From Streptomyces laurentii (lineage in GTDB: Bacteria > Actinomycetota > Actinomycetes > Streptomycetales > Streptomycetaceae): 64,000 nucleotides of DNA. The translations under genes and the position numbers were made by a program. The notes below the pieces were generated by a model. The model worked only from the letters and a program-made list of their open reading frames with translations. It made no database searches and had not been told where the DNA came from. How positions within the stretch are numbered: position 1 is the first letter of the stretch; every line of letters begins with the position of its first letter. The DNA lies in the NCBI GenBank assembly GCA_002355495.1, contig AP017424.1:1302001-1366000 (forward strand). The letters run 5' to 3'. Shown here in pieces: positions 35,943-44,727 of this stretch.

Positions 35943-36957
35943 CGGACGACCAGTTGGGTGAGGACGAGTGCGGAGGTGTGGGTCTCGACCTCGAACAGTC
36001 CGGTGCGGTCGGCGGTCAGGGTGAGGGTGGCCGTCGTGCCGGGAGAGAGGCGGAGTTCGCGGTCGTAGCCGTGGACGTGGAGGGTGTCGGCGCGGTCGCT
36101 GGTCACCTGGAGGGTGACGCGTTCGCCCTTCTTCACTTCGACGCGGGAGGGCGGTGGTTGGACGGAGGTGCCGGTGACGGTGATCGTGACGGTACGGCCG
36201 GACGGCGGGGACGGGGTCGCCGGGGTCGCGGGCGCGGGCGTGGTCGGGGCGGGGCCGGTGGCGGATGCGCCGGGATCGGACGCGCCGGTGCCGAGGCGGA
36301 GCGTGGTCTCGACGGGGCGGCCGGCGACGGCCCAGGCGGTGTGGTCGTCGGCGTAGAGCCGCACGGTGAGCGTGCGGGCGCCGGCCGGGACATGGGACCA
36401 GGGGCCGTAGGCGCGGGCGGTCTCGCGGCCGTCGAGGAGGAGACGGGCGTGGCCGCGGCCGGGCAGGGCGGCGCCGCCGGTGCTCTCGGGGGTGAAGCGG
36501 AACCTCTCCACCAAGAGGTGGACGTTCCAGCCGCCTCACTGTCGGGCCGGGCCTCGGCCCGGACGGTGGGCGCGCCCTTCCCGGGCACCTCGCGCAGGCG
36601 GTGCCCGGTGCTGTCCCGGGCGTCCAGGAGGGTGCCGGCGCCGCCGGTCGCCTCCTGGTGGCTGGTACCGGGCTTGTGGTGGGTGGTGGGGCGCCCGCCG
36701 CAGCCGGCGACGAGGGCCGCGCCGAGGGCGACGGCGAACAGCGCGGCCCCGGCGCGGGAGCGACGGCCGGCGCCCCGGGAGCGGGCCGCTCCGGTCGCGG
36801 TCCCGGCCGCCCCGGCCCGTGTCGGGGCGGCGTGCCCCTCGGCGCCCGCGAGGCGGGCCACCGTGCCATCGGCCGCTCCGGGCCGCCCGGCAGGATGCGT
36901 CGCGGCCGTACCGCTCGTGGCCGGCTCGGTGGCCGGCTCCGGTCGGCGGGGGGTCAT
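35939..36957 (-). pseudogene. Cupredoxin-like lipoprotein, interrupted by a one-base frameshift
   Basis: The 5' frame (from ATG 36957) encodes an Arg-rich N-tail, a hydrophobic segment and the lipobox LVAGCGG. It then reads REVPGKGAPTVRAEARPDSEA before leaving frame. The 3' frame resumes with GWNVHLLVERFRFTPE, a GHARLLLDGRETARAYGPW segment and a C-terminal cupredoxin-like domain (VEVKKGERVTLQV, LHVHGYD, FEVETHT). The junction at 36531-36536 is explained by loss of one C in GAGGC(C)GGCTGG. Both ends keep ATGA overlaps with their neighbours, so the operon was selected recently or the base loss is a sequencing error. Confidence 0.8.
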
Positions 36958-39002
36958 GCGGGGCTGCCGGCGGGCTCGGGGGACGGGGCGGGGCGGCGGG
37001 CGCCGGCCACGATGACGGCCCAGAGCACCCAGACGATGCCGAGCAGTCCGCGGACCCAGGCCGGGCTGACGGGGATCCAGGGGATCATCAGGACCGCCTT
37101 GTCGAACGCGTCGAGGAGAGTGAGGACGCCGAGGACGAGTGTGGTCCAGGCGAAGACGGGGCGGCGTGGGTGACGGGTGCGCAGGGCGAGGCCGAGGCCG
37201 GTCCACCCCAGTCCCGTCAGGAGCAGGGCCACGGCGGGCAGCGGGGTCGGGGTGAGGGAGCGGGTGGAGGCGGCCACGTCGAGGGCCAGGCCGAGCAGCC
37301 CGAGCAGGGCCGCCGTGCCCGCGAGCCGGCCGCCGCGCAGCCGGCGCCACCACAGGGTGCCGCCGACCAGGGCGAGGACCGCGGCGATGCCGAGAGCGAG
37401 CTGGGTCTCGACGCGCCGGATGCCCTGGGCGCCGTACCAGTCGCAGCCCGCGGGCAGCCGGCGGGCCCGGACGTCGTAGTCGGCGCAGACGAGGAGCTGG
37501 GCGAGTTTGGCGGGTTCGCCCGCGAGGCGGCGGGTGTCGCCGGTGACGTCGCCGCGACGCGTCCCGCAGGAGGGCAGCGCGTACGGGGTGCCGGCCCCGG
37601 TGTCGGACTGCCAGCAGTTGCCGCTGCCCTGGCCGTCCCACCACACGTCGGTGCGGTTCGGGTGGGCGCGGCCGGCCTTGTCGACGCCCAGGTGGTTGCC
37701 GGCGTACCGGTTGTGGTGGGAGGTGTCGGTCTGCTTGCCCCAGGCCGATTCGCCGCGGATGAAGGCGGGGACGGCGCTGAGGAAGACGCCGGCGCGCTCG
37801 TGGCCGTAGATCCAGTTGTTCTCGTAGAGGTTCCAGTTGCCGCCTGCGGTGATGATGCCGGTGCCGGGCGGCATGGAGATCTGCGGGCAGACGACGCCCT
37901 CTTCGTAGCCGCGGTCGACGGGCGGCCGGGCGCAGGTGCCGTCGGCGACGTACCGGTAGTAGTCCTCGTTGTTGTCGTGGATCAGGTTCCGTTCGAAGCG
38001 GGCGTGGTTCTGCGGGAGGCCGGGGTGGCCGGGGAAGGCGGAGTCCATGGAGGCGCCGCCCATGTTGTGGTCGAACTCGTTGTCGTGGACGTAGACGGAG
38101 TCCCCGGCGGTGCCGCTGTAGCCGACCATGTTGTGGTGGCTGCGGCAGCCGGTGATCTCGATGGAGTGGCGGGGGACGTCGTAGCCGCGGCCGTCGTTGA
38201 TGTTCGAGGCCGAGCCGGGGTAGATGCCGGAGTCGCCGTTGCCGTAGGACTCGCAGTTCTTGTAGAGCCCGTGGTCGGAGGCGAAGGTGAGGAAGCCGTA
38301 CTCGTCGTTCCAGCGGGTGAGGACGTCGTCGATGACGAAGCCGTCGCTCGCGAGGACGTAGAGCGAGTTGAAGGTGGTGCGCTGGGCGGTGAAGTTACGG
38401 AAGTAGACGCCGTCGGAGGAGTCGGCGCGCAGCGCGTTGAGCTTGGCGTACCGGGCGTCGATGACGACGTCGAGCCGGGAGGCGCCGGTGCCCTCGATCT
38501 GGAGGTTCTTCTTGCCGAGGATGGCGACCAGGTTCTGGTTGTGCGGGCAGCGCCGCTGCTGCTCGTAGCTGAGGATCTGGTAGCCGAGCGCCGAGCGGGG
38601 CGCCTTGAGCGCGGCGCACGCGCCGGTGGGCGCGGGCAGCGAGGGCTCCTCCTCGTACAGCCCGGGCAGCATCGCGATGGTCATGCCGGGGCGGTCGACG
38701 GCGTCGACGGCCTGCTGGAGATGGCGGTAGCCCTGCCGGGCGCAGCGGGCGTACAGCGCGAGGTTGCGGGCCTTCAGCGGGGCCGGGAAGCCGGCGACAC
38801 GGCGTTCGAAGTCGGCCCGGTCGGTCTTGCAGACGAGCAGATCGGGCTCCCCGGTGCGCGGTACGGGGACACTGCCCGAGCCGTCGGGGAAGGTGACGGG
38901 CCGCTCCTCGTGCGCCTGGGCGGCGGGAGCGGCGGTCAGGGCGGCGGCGAGCACCGCGAGCACGGCCGAGAACGCGAGAACGAACCGTCGGGTCCATGAC
39001 AT
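36954..39002 (-). CDS. Secreted right-handed beta-helix (NosD-like) protein with C-terminal membrane domain
   Basis: 682 residues. The signal peptide MSWTRRFVLAFSAVLAVLAA is followed by a parallel beta-helix domain (about 90-430) with Asn/Asp/His/Gly-rich turns such as NLIHDNNEDYYRYV and NWIYGHERAGVFLS. About ten Cys residues could form disulfides. Residues 530-670 hold about five transmembrane helices. The start is uncertain: ATG 39002 or ATG 39020. It heads the operon. Beta-helix proteins of this kind bind polysaccharide or, in the nos system, help copper-site maturation. Neither role is shown here. Confidence 0.75.
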   Translation of the reverse strand: MSWTRRFVLAFSAVLAVLAAALTAAPAAQAHEERPVTFPDGSGSVPVPRTGEPDLLVCKTDRADFERRVAGFPAPLKARNLALYARCARQGYRHLQQAVDAVDRPGMTIAMLPGLYEEEPSLPAPTGACAALKAPRSALGYQILSYEQQRRCPHNQNLVAILGKKNLQIEGTGASRLDVVIDARYAKLNALRADSSDGVYFRNFTAQRTTFNSLYVLASDGFVIDDVLTRWNDEYGFLTFASDHGLYKNCESYGNGDSGIYPGSASNINDGRGYDVPRHSIEITGCRSHHNMVGYSGTAGDSVYVHDNEFDHNMGGASMDSAFPGHPGLPQNHARFERNLIHDNNEDYYRYVADGTCARPPVDRGYEEGVVCPQISMPPGTGIITAGGNWNLYENNWIYGHERAGVFLSAVPAFIRGESAWGKQTDTSHHNRYAGNHLGVDKAGRAHPNRTDVWWDGQGSGNCWQSDTGAGTPYALPSCGTRRGDVTGDTRRLAGEPAKLAQLLVCADYDVRARRLPAGCDWYGAQGIRRVETQLALGIAAVLALVGGTLWWRRLRGGRLAGTAALLGLLGLALDVAASTRSLTPTPLPAVALLLTGLGWTGLGLALRTRHPRRPVFAWTTLVLGVLTLLDAFDKAVLMIPWIPVSPAWVRGLLGIVWVLWAVIVAGARRPAPSPEPAGSPA

Positions 39003-39195
39003 GGCGCGAGAGTAGAGCATTGCTCAACTTTTGGAACCCCTCGTGCACCCACCGCGTCCAAGGGCCCCGGTCACGACGCCGCCCGGCCACCCAGGCCATC
39101 CCGGCCACCCTGGCCACCGGACCGCCGCATCCCCCGGACGCGCCCGACACGCACACCGAACAGGCGGTCGTCGCCCACGACATCGCCGAGAGTCG

Positions 39196-39238
39196 TTGAC
39201 GCGGGCGGAGTTCAATCCTACGGTCACCCATAGGATTG
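39196..39238 (+). promoter_or_regulatory. hmgA promoter with overlapping palindromic operator
   Basis: TTGACG (39196-39201) and TACGGT (39219-39224) are separated by 17 bp, a good sigma-70-type promoter. The perfect inverted repeat CAATCCTA (39213-39220)/TAGGATTG (39231-39238), 10-bp spacer, covers the -10. This is the geometry of a repressor site. Confidence 0.75.
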
Positions 39239-39272
39239 TTGTTGTGAGCGAGCGTCAGGACAGGAGCACACG

Positions 39273-40604
39273 ATGCACGCGCTGAACGCGGAACAGGCGG
39301 GCAAGATCGCCGCCGCGCTGACCTACAGCACGGGATTCGGCAATGAGCACACCACCGAGGCCGTTCCCGGCGCCCTCCCCGAGGGCCGCAACTCGCCGCA
39401 GCGGGCCCCGCTCGGCCTGTACGCGGAGCAGCTGAGCGGCAGCGCCTTCACGGAGCCCCGGGCGCACAACCGGCGCTCGTGGCTGTACCGGATCCGTCCC
39501 TCCGCCGCACACCCGCCGTTCCGCCGGATCGACAACGGCACCCTGCGCGGCGGACCGTTCACCGAGACCGTGCCCGACCCCAACCGCCTGCGCTGGGACC
39601 CGCTGCCGGAGCCGGCCCCCGGTACGGACTGGCTGGCCGGCCTGTGGACGCTCGGCGGCAACGGCGACCCGGCCCAGCGCTGCGGCATGGCCGTGCACCT
39701 CTACCACGCGAACGCGCCGATGGAGCGGGTGTTCAGCGACGCCGACGGGGAGCTGCTGATCGTCCCCGAGCAGGGCGGTCTGCTGCTGCGCACCGAACTC
39801 GGTCTGCTCGCGGTCCGCCCCGGCGAGATCGCGCTGATCCCGCGCGGTGTGCGCTTCCGCGTCGAGCTCCTCGCCGCGACGGCCCGCGGGTACGTCTGCG
39901 AGAACCACGGCGCGCCGTTCCAGCTCCCCGACCTCGGCCCGATCGGCGCCAACGGCCTGGCCAACGCCCGCGACTTCCGGGCCCCCGTGGCCGCCTACGA
40001 GGACGTCGCGGGCCCGGTCGAGGTGGTCAACAAGTACTGCGGCAACCTGTGGTCCGCGACGTACGGCCACTCCCCGCTCGACGTCGTCGCCTGGCACGGC
40101 AACCACACGCCGTACGTCTACGACCTGCACCGGTTCAACGTCATCGGGACGATCTCCTACGACCACCCCGACCCGTCGATCTTCACGGTGCTGACCGCCC
40201 CGTCCGACACCGCCGGTCTCGCCGGCGTCGACTTCGTGGTCTTCGCCCCGCGGTGGCTGGTCGGCGAGGACACGTTCCGGCCCCCGTACTTCCACCGCAA
40301 CGTGATGAGCGAGTACATGGGCCTGATCGAGGGCGCCTACGACGCCAAGACGGCCGGCAAGGGGGGCTTCGTGCCGGGCGGCGGCTCGCTGCACAACATG
40401 ATGTCGGCGCACGGCCCCGACCGGGAGACCTTCGACAAGGCGAGTGCCGCCGAGCTGAAGCCGCAGCGGATCGACGACGGACTGGCCTTCATGTTCGAGA
40501 CCCGCTGGCCGGTGCTCACGACCTCCCAGGCGGCCGAAGCCGAACACCTGCAGCAGGGCTACGACGACATATGGCAGGGTCTTGAGCGCCACTTCCGGCC
40601 GTGA
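39273..40604 (+). CDS. hmgA: Homogentisate 1,2-dioxygenase
   Basis: 443 residues, normal length. The Fe(II) enzyme opens the ring of homogentisate to maleylacetoacetate in tyrosine/phenylalanine breakdown. Signatures are [27 protein letters not shown], the cupin segments, the ligand region [16 protein letters not shown] (His and Glu ligands) and [14 protein letters not shown]. Ochronotic pigment would form if it were lost. GGA-rich RBS and a regulated promoter lie upstream. Other tyrosine-pathway genes are not adjacent. Confidence 0.97.
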   Translation: MHALNAEQAGKIAAALTYSTGFGNEHTTEAVPGALPEGRNSPQRAPLGLYAEQLSGSAFTEPRAHNRRSWLYRIRPSAAHPPFRRIDNGTLRGGPFTETVPDPNRLRWDPLPEPAPGTDWLAGLWTLGGNGDPAQRCGMAVHLYHANAPMERVFSDADGELLIVPEQGGLLLRTELGLLAVRPGEIALIPRGVRFRVELLAATARGYVCENHGAPFQLPDLGPIGANGLANARDFRAPVAAYEDVAGPVEVVNKYCGNLWSATYGHSPLDVVAWHGNHTPYVYDLHRFNVIGTISYDHPDPSIFTVLTAPSDTAGLAGVDFVVFAPRWLVGEDTFRPPYFHRNVMSEYMGLIEGAYDAKTAGKGGFVPGGGSLHNMMSAHGPDRETFDKASAAELKPQRIDDGLAFMFETRWPVLTTSQAAEAEHLQQGYDDIWQGLERHFRP

Positions 40605-40664
40605 CCGTCGCCGTTCCCGGTGACCGGCCGGGTGGTGTCCGGTAGTCGTCGTACGGAGAGAGCC

Positions 40665-41414
40665 GTGACCGCCTTCGCCCCCGACTCGCTGGTCCTGAAC
40701 CGGAAGCTCCCGCTCTGGTACCAGGTCTCGCAGTCGCTGCGCGCCTCCATACTGGGCCGCACCCCCGACGCCTCGCTGCGGCTGCCCACCGAGGAGCAGC
40801 TCGCCGCGCACTACGGCGTCAGTGTGCTGACCATGCGCCAGGCCCTCAAGGAACTGGAGGCGGAGGGCCTGATCAGCAGGCACCGACGGCGCGGCACCTT
40901 CATCGAGCCGGGCGCCCGGCGCTCCGCCCCGCGCCGGCTGCTGGGTTCGATCGACGCGATCGTGGCCCAGCAGTCCGGCGAGCGGACCACCGTCCTCGGG
41001 CACGGCACCGAGCCGGTGCCGGGCGAGCTCGTCGAGCACTTCCCCGGCTGCGGCGAGGTCGCCGTCTTCCGCCGGCTGCGCGCGGACGGGGAGAGCGGCG
41101 AGCCCACCAACTGGGTCGAGAACGCGGTGCTCCCGCAGATCGCGGCCGGCATCGACCCGGCCGATCTGGAGCGCTGGCCGATGACGAAGGTGCTGCGGGA
41201 CGTCGTCGGCGTGAAGATCAGCCGGATCACCGACACCGTGGAGGCGCGCCTCGCCGATCCCGAGACCGCGCGGCTGCTCCAGGTGCCGCTCCTGTCGCCG
41301 ATCCTCCACTACACGGGCGTGACGTACGACGACGGCGGCCGGGTCGTCGACGTGGCCCGGATCCACTACCGGGGCGACCGGTTCTCCTTCACGGTGACGG
41401 TCGAGGCCCACTGA
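40665..41414 (+). CDS. GntR/HutC-family regulator with UTRA domain
   Basis: 249 residues. The N-terminal winged helix contains RLPTEEQLAAHYGVSVLTMR, QALKELEAEGLI and RRRGTFI. The C-terminal UTRA ligand domain ends YDDGGRVVDVARIHYRGDRF. The GTG at 40665 has a GGAGAG RBS. It lies 60 bp downstream of hmgA in the same direction, so it may be co-transcribed and regulate aromatic amino acid breakdown. The palindrome in front of hmgA is a possible target. HutC-type effectors are usually pathway intermediates. Confidence 0.88.
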   Translation: MTAFAPDSLVLNRKLPLWYQVSQSLRASILGRTPDASLRLPTEEQLAAHYGVSVLTMRQALKELEAEGLISRHRRRGTFIEPGARRSAPRRLLGSIDAIVAQQSGERTTVLGHGTEPVPGELVEHFPGCGEVAVFRRLRADGESGEPTNWVENAVLPQIAAGIDPADLERWPMTKVLRDVVGVKISRITDTVEARLADPETARLLQVPLLSPILHYTGVTYDDGGRVVDVARIHYRGDRFSFTVTVEAH

Positions 41415-41439
41415 GCCCTCCCCCGCCGTACGCGGGCGG

Positions 41440-42756
41440 TCAGGTGAGGGAGACCTCGGGCCGGTAGAGGTCCAGCCACAGCGCCAGGTCCAGGGTCCGT
41501 TCGAGACCGCGGCAGGAGTTCTGGGTGGCCTGCGGGGTGTCGCGGTACGCGGCCCGGCGGACCCGTTCCCGGTCGAGCAGGTCGAAGACGGGGTGGGCGG
41601 GGCGGGCGAGCAGGTCCTTGGCGTGGTTCTGGAGGGCGGTGGAGCGTCCCCGGATCGCCCGGAACAGCAGGAGGAGCGAGCTGTCCATGTCGCCGTAGCC
41701 CACCGGCAGGTCACGGGCGCGCAGCACCCTGGCCCGCAGCTCGGGATCCGCCAGGGCCTCCACGTCCAGCACGACGTCCCGGTGGTCGGTGCCGCTGTCC
41801 TCTGCCACGTCGTGCACGAACGGGGTGTCGGGGGCGGCGCGCAGCCCGTCGGGGACGAAGCTGTCGGTCAGCCCGGCGAAGTCGACGGCGAAGCTCCGTA
41901 CCCGTTCGCCGTGCTCGCCCAGTTGCCGGGCGGCCAGGGCCGTCACCGCGGAGGAGTCCAGACCGCCCGACAGCAGCGTGCAGCGCGGGACGTCGGCGAC
42001 CAGCTGGCGGCGCACGATGTCGTCGAGGAGGGAGCGGACGGTGGCGATGGTCGTGGCGCGGTCGTCGGGGTGCGGCCGGGTCTCAAGGCGCCAGTACACG
42101 CGCCGGCGCAGCCCCTGGCGGTCGACGGTGACGACGGTGCCCGGCTCGATCTCGTACATCCCGTCCCAGACGGCGTGTCCGGGCTTTCTGATCATCGCGA
42201 ACAGCTCGCGCAGCCCGTCGATCCCCACCCGCGCGCGGGCCAGCGGGTTGGCGAGGATCGCCTTGGGCTCGGAGCCGAAGAGCACCCCGTCGGGGGTGGG
42301 GTAGTAGGAGAACGGCTTGATGCCCATCCGGTCGCGGACCATCACGAGCGCGTCGCGCCGGCCGTCCCAGAGGGCGAAGGCGTACATGCCGTTGAGCCGT
42401 TCGGCCAGCTTCTCGCCCCATTCGAGATAGGCCCGCAGGACCACCTCGGTATCGGACTGGGTACGGAAGCGGTGCCCGCGGTCGGTCAGCTCGCGGCGCA
42501 GTTCGGTGAAGTTGTACGCCTCGCCCGAGTAGACGAGGACGACGGTGCCGTCCGGGGTCCGCGCGGTCATGGGCTGGCGCCCGCCCGGCAGGTCGATGAT
42601 CGCGAGCCTGCGATGGCCGAGGGCTGCGGGTCCCTCGATCCAGGTGCCGCGGTCGTCCGGCCCCCGACACGCCATGGTCTCCGTCATCGCGTCCACCGTC
42701 GCCACCTCGGTGCGCAGGTCACGCTCGTAGGAGACCCATCCGGTGATGCCGCGCAT
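41440..42756 (-). pseudogene. asnB: Asparagine synthetase (AsnB-like) with lost catalytic Cys and a large internal deletion
   Basis: An open frame of 438 codons, against about 610 in Streptomyces AsnB. The N-terminal glutaminase domain begins MRGITGWVSY, whereas the catalytic residue of all active class II amidotransferases is Cys2 (MCGITG). Here TGC has become CGC, giving Arg. The synthetase domain keeps the ATP loop LLSGGLDSSAV (residues 261-271). It then jumps from LLLFRAIRGRSTA directly to LQNHAKDLLARPAHPVFDL at residue 375 (41630-41640). The segment with SGESADEVFGGY and VPFCDHRLVEY, about 175 residues, is absent. Neither half-reaction should work. The RBS GGGAGG is intact. Confidence 0.88.
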
Positions 42757-42921
42757 GCGCTGCCTCCCGGTACCGCCCGCCGGGAACGGTCCGCTCACTG
42801 GCGGCTCCGCGGAGTGTCCGGCGTCGCTCCCGGCGGACCCGTCGCGTCGAGCCCCTCTCCATCGAGCGTGGGTCACCCGCGCACGGCGGTCAACCGGGCG
42901 GCGCCGCGTCCCGCCCGCTCC

Positions 42922-43683
42922 TCAGCCGGTCCGGGACGTCTCGGTCCGGGGCGCTTCGGTCCGGGGCGCTTCGGTCCGGGGCGTGAACGAGTCCAGGAGC
43001 CGGGCGATCCCCGTCTCGAAGATCTCCTCGGCGTCGACGGGTTCGGCGGGCGCCGCGAGCAGGGCCGCGAGGTGCGGGTAGGCGCCGGACGCGACCTGTC
43101 CGGCCAGATAGGCCCCCCGGACGGCCTGCTCCTGTTCCTCGCTCCAGGGCAGTCCCCGGGCCCGCTCGGCCATGGCCTGCTCGTTGCGGACGGTCGCCAT
43201 CACGGTGCCGTTGACCATGGCGATGAGCTGCATCTTCAGGCCGGGATCGATGGCGAGCGGTTCCAGGGCGCCCAGGCACCACTCCAGATAGCGCAGGGCG
43301 TTCGGGCTGAAGCCGTACGCGGTGGTCATGACCCGGGTCACCCAGGGGTGCCGGTACATGATCGCGCGGGTCTGCCGGGCGATCACGGTCATGTCGGCCC
43401 GCCAGTCGCCGCTGGATTCCCCGAGGTCGTACTCCGCGCTGACCGCGTCGACCATCAGCTCGTAGAGGTCTTCCTTGCGCGGCACGTAGTTGTAGAGCGA
43501 CATGGTGCCGCAGCCCAGTTCGGCGGCGACGCGGCGCATGGAGGCGGCGTCGATGCCCTCGGCGTCGGCGATGCGGACGGCCGCGGCCGCGATGTCGCCC
43601 CGGCTGTACGCCGGTTTGGGGCCACGGCCCGTGCGCTCGGGGCGCGCCCAGATCACTTCGGGTTCGGCCGGTCGGCCCGCCAT
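42922..43683 (-). CDS. TetR-family regulator of the adjacent ABC exporter
   Basis: 253 residues. The HTH reads GIDAASMRRVAAELGCGTMS and LYNYVPRKEDLYELM, followed by a TetR_C_1 ligand domain (AYGFSPNALRYLEWCLGAL). The C-terminus is a repeat, PRTEA-PRTEA-PRTET-SRTG, encoded by a 15-bp tandem repeat near 42945-42985, which has lengthened the tail. It is divergent from a DrrA-like ABC ATPase gene. Two palindromic ACGTAC..GTACGT sites lie at the exporter start, typical for drug-exporter repressors. Confidence 0.9.
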   Translation of the reverse strand: MAGRPAEPEVIWARPERTGRGPKPAYSRGDIAAAAVRIADAEGIDAASMRRVAAELGCGTMSLYNYVPRKEDLYELMVDAVSAEYDLGESSGDWRADMTVIARQTRAIMYRHPWVTRVMTTAYGFSPNALRYLEWCLGALEPLAIDPGLKMQLIAMVNGTVMATVRNEQAMAERARGLPWSEEQEQAVRGAYLAGQVASGAYPHLAALLAAPAEPVDAEEIFETGIARLLDSFTPRTEAPRTEAPRTETSRTG

Positions 43684-43733
43684 CGTTCATCACCTCGCCG
43701 CCCCATCGTAATGACGCTTCCGCTCCCCCGGTT

Positions 43734-43791
43734 ACGTACACCGTACGTAGTGCGCTACCGTCCTCCCATGACGACTACGTACGCTGTACTT
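43734..43791. promoter_or_regulatory. Two TetR-type operators at the ABC exporter promoter
   Basis: ACGTAC-ACC-GTACGT (43734-43748) is a perfect inverted repeat. A second copy ACGTAC-GCT-GTACTT (43777-43791) overlaps codons 4-8 of the ATPase gene. The TACCGT -10-like element (43754-43759) lies between them, so bound repressor would cover the promoter from both sides. Confidence 0.75.
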
Positions 43792-44727
43792 AGTGAAGGT
43801 CTGCGGAAGCGCTATGGAGACGTGCACGCGCTGCGCGGGCTCGACCTCGCCGTGCCCGAGGGCACCGTCTGCGGGGTCCTCGGCCCCAACGGAGCCGGCA
43901 AGACCACCGCCGTCCGGGTGCTCACCACCCTCGTCTCCCCCGACTCCGGCAGCGCGACGGTCGCCGGGTGCGACGTGGTCCGCGACCCGGCCGGCGTGCG
44001 CGCCCGGATCGCGGTCACCGGGCAGTACGCCTCCGTCGACGGCGATCTGACGGGCGCCGAGAACCTGCGACTGTTCGCCCGGCTCCTTCGCGCCCCGCGC
44101 TCGCGCACCGGCGAACTCCTGGAGCGCTTCGGGCTCGCCGACGCCGCCGACCGGCCGGCCCGCACGTACTCCGGGGGCATGCGCCGCCGGCTCGACCTCG
44201 CCGCGAGCCTGATCGTGCCGCCGAAGGTCCTCTTCCTGGACGAGCCCACCACCGGGCTCGACCCGCGCAGCCGCAACGAGATCTGGGACGCCGTACGGGG
44301 GTTGGCGTCCCAGGGCACGACCGTGCTGCTCACCACGCAGTACCTGGAGGAGGCCGACCGGCTCTCCGACGAGATCGTCCTGATCGACGACGGCCAGGTC
44401 GCGCAGCGCGGCACTCCCGCCGAACTCAAGGCGCTGATCGGCCACTACGCCGAGGTGACGGTCGCCGACGCGACCGCGCTGAACGCCGCGGCCGCGGTGC
44501 TCGACCGGCTCACCGGCTCGGCTCCGGTCCTGGACCCCGAGCGCCGCACGGTCGGCGCGGTCACCACCGACACCACGCTCACCCTGCCCCGGATCGTGCG
44601 CGAGGCGGACGCGGCCGGGGTCCCTCTGCTCGACGCGTCCCTGCGCCCGCCCTCCCTCGACGAGGTGTTCCTGCGCCTCACCGGCCGCGCGCCCGCCACC
44701 GCATCCCGCCTGGAGACCACCGCATGA
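43768..44727 (+). CDS. ABC transporter ATP-binding protein, DrrA-like
   Basis: 319 residues. Walker A is LGPNGAGKTTAVR, the Q-loop lies in GQYASVDGDLTG, the signature is YSGGMRRRLDLA, Walker B is VLFLDEPTTGLD and the H/switch region LLTTQYLEEAD. The C-terminal extension (PSLDEVFLRLTG) is typical of DrrA/daunorubicin-resistance ATPases. It powers export together with the next gene, whose start overlaps its stop (ATGA). The short leader after the -10 element suggests a leaderless or near-leaderless message. The cargo is unknown; hydrophobic drug-like molecules are usual for the family. Confidence 0.93.
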   Translation: MTTTYAVLSEGLRKRYGDVHALRGLDLAVPEGTVCGVLGPNGAGKTTAVRVLTTLVSPDSGSATVAGCDVVRDPAGVRARIAVTGQYASVDGDLTGAENLRLFARLLRAPRSRTGELLERFGLADAADRPARTYSGGMRRRLDLAASLIVPPKVLFLDEPTTGLDPRSRNEIWDAVRGLASQGTTVLLTTQYLEEADRLSDEIVLIDDGQVAQRGTPAELKALIGHYAEVTVADATALNAAAAVLDRLTGSAPVLDPERRTVGAVTTDTTLTLPRIVREADAAGVPLLDASLRPPSLDEVFLRLTGRAPATASRLETTA

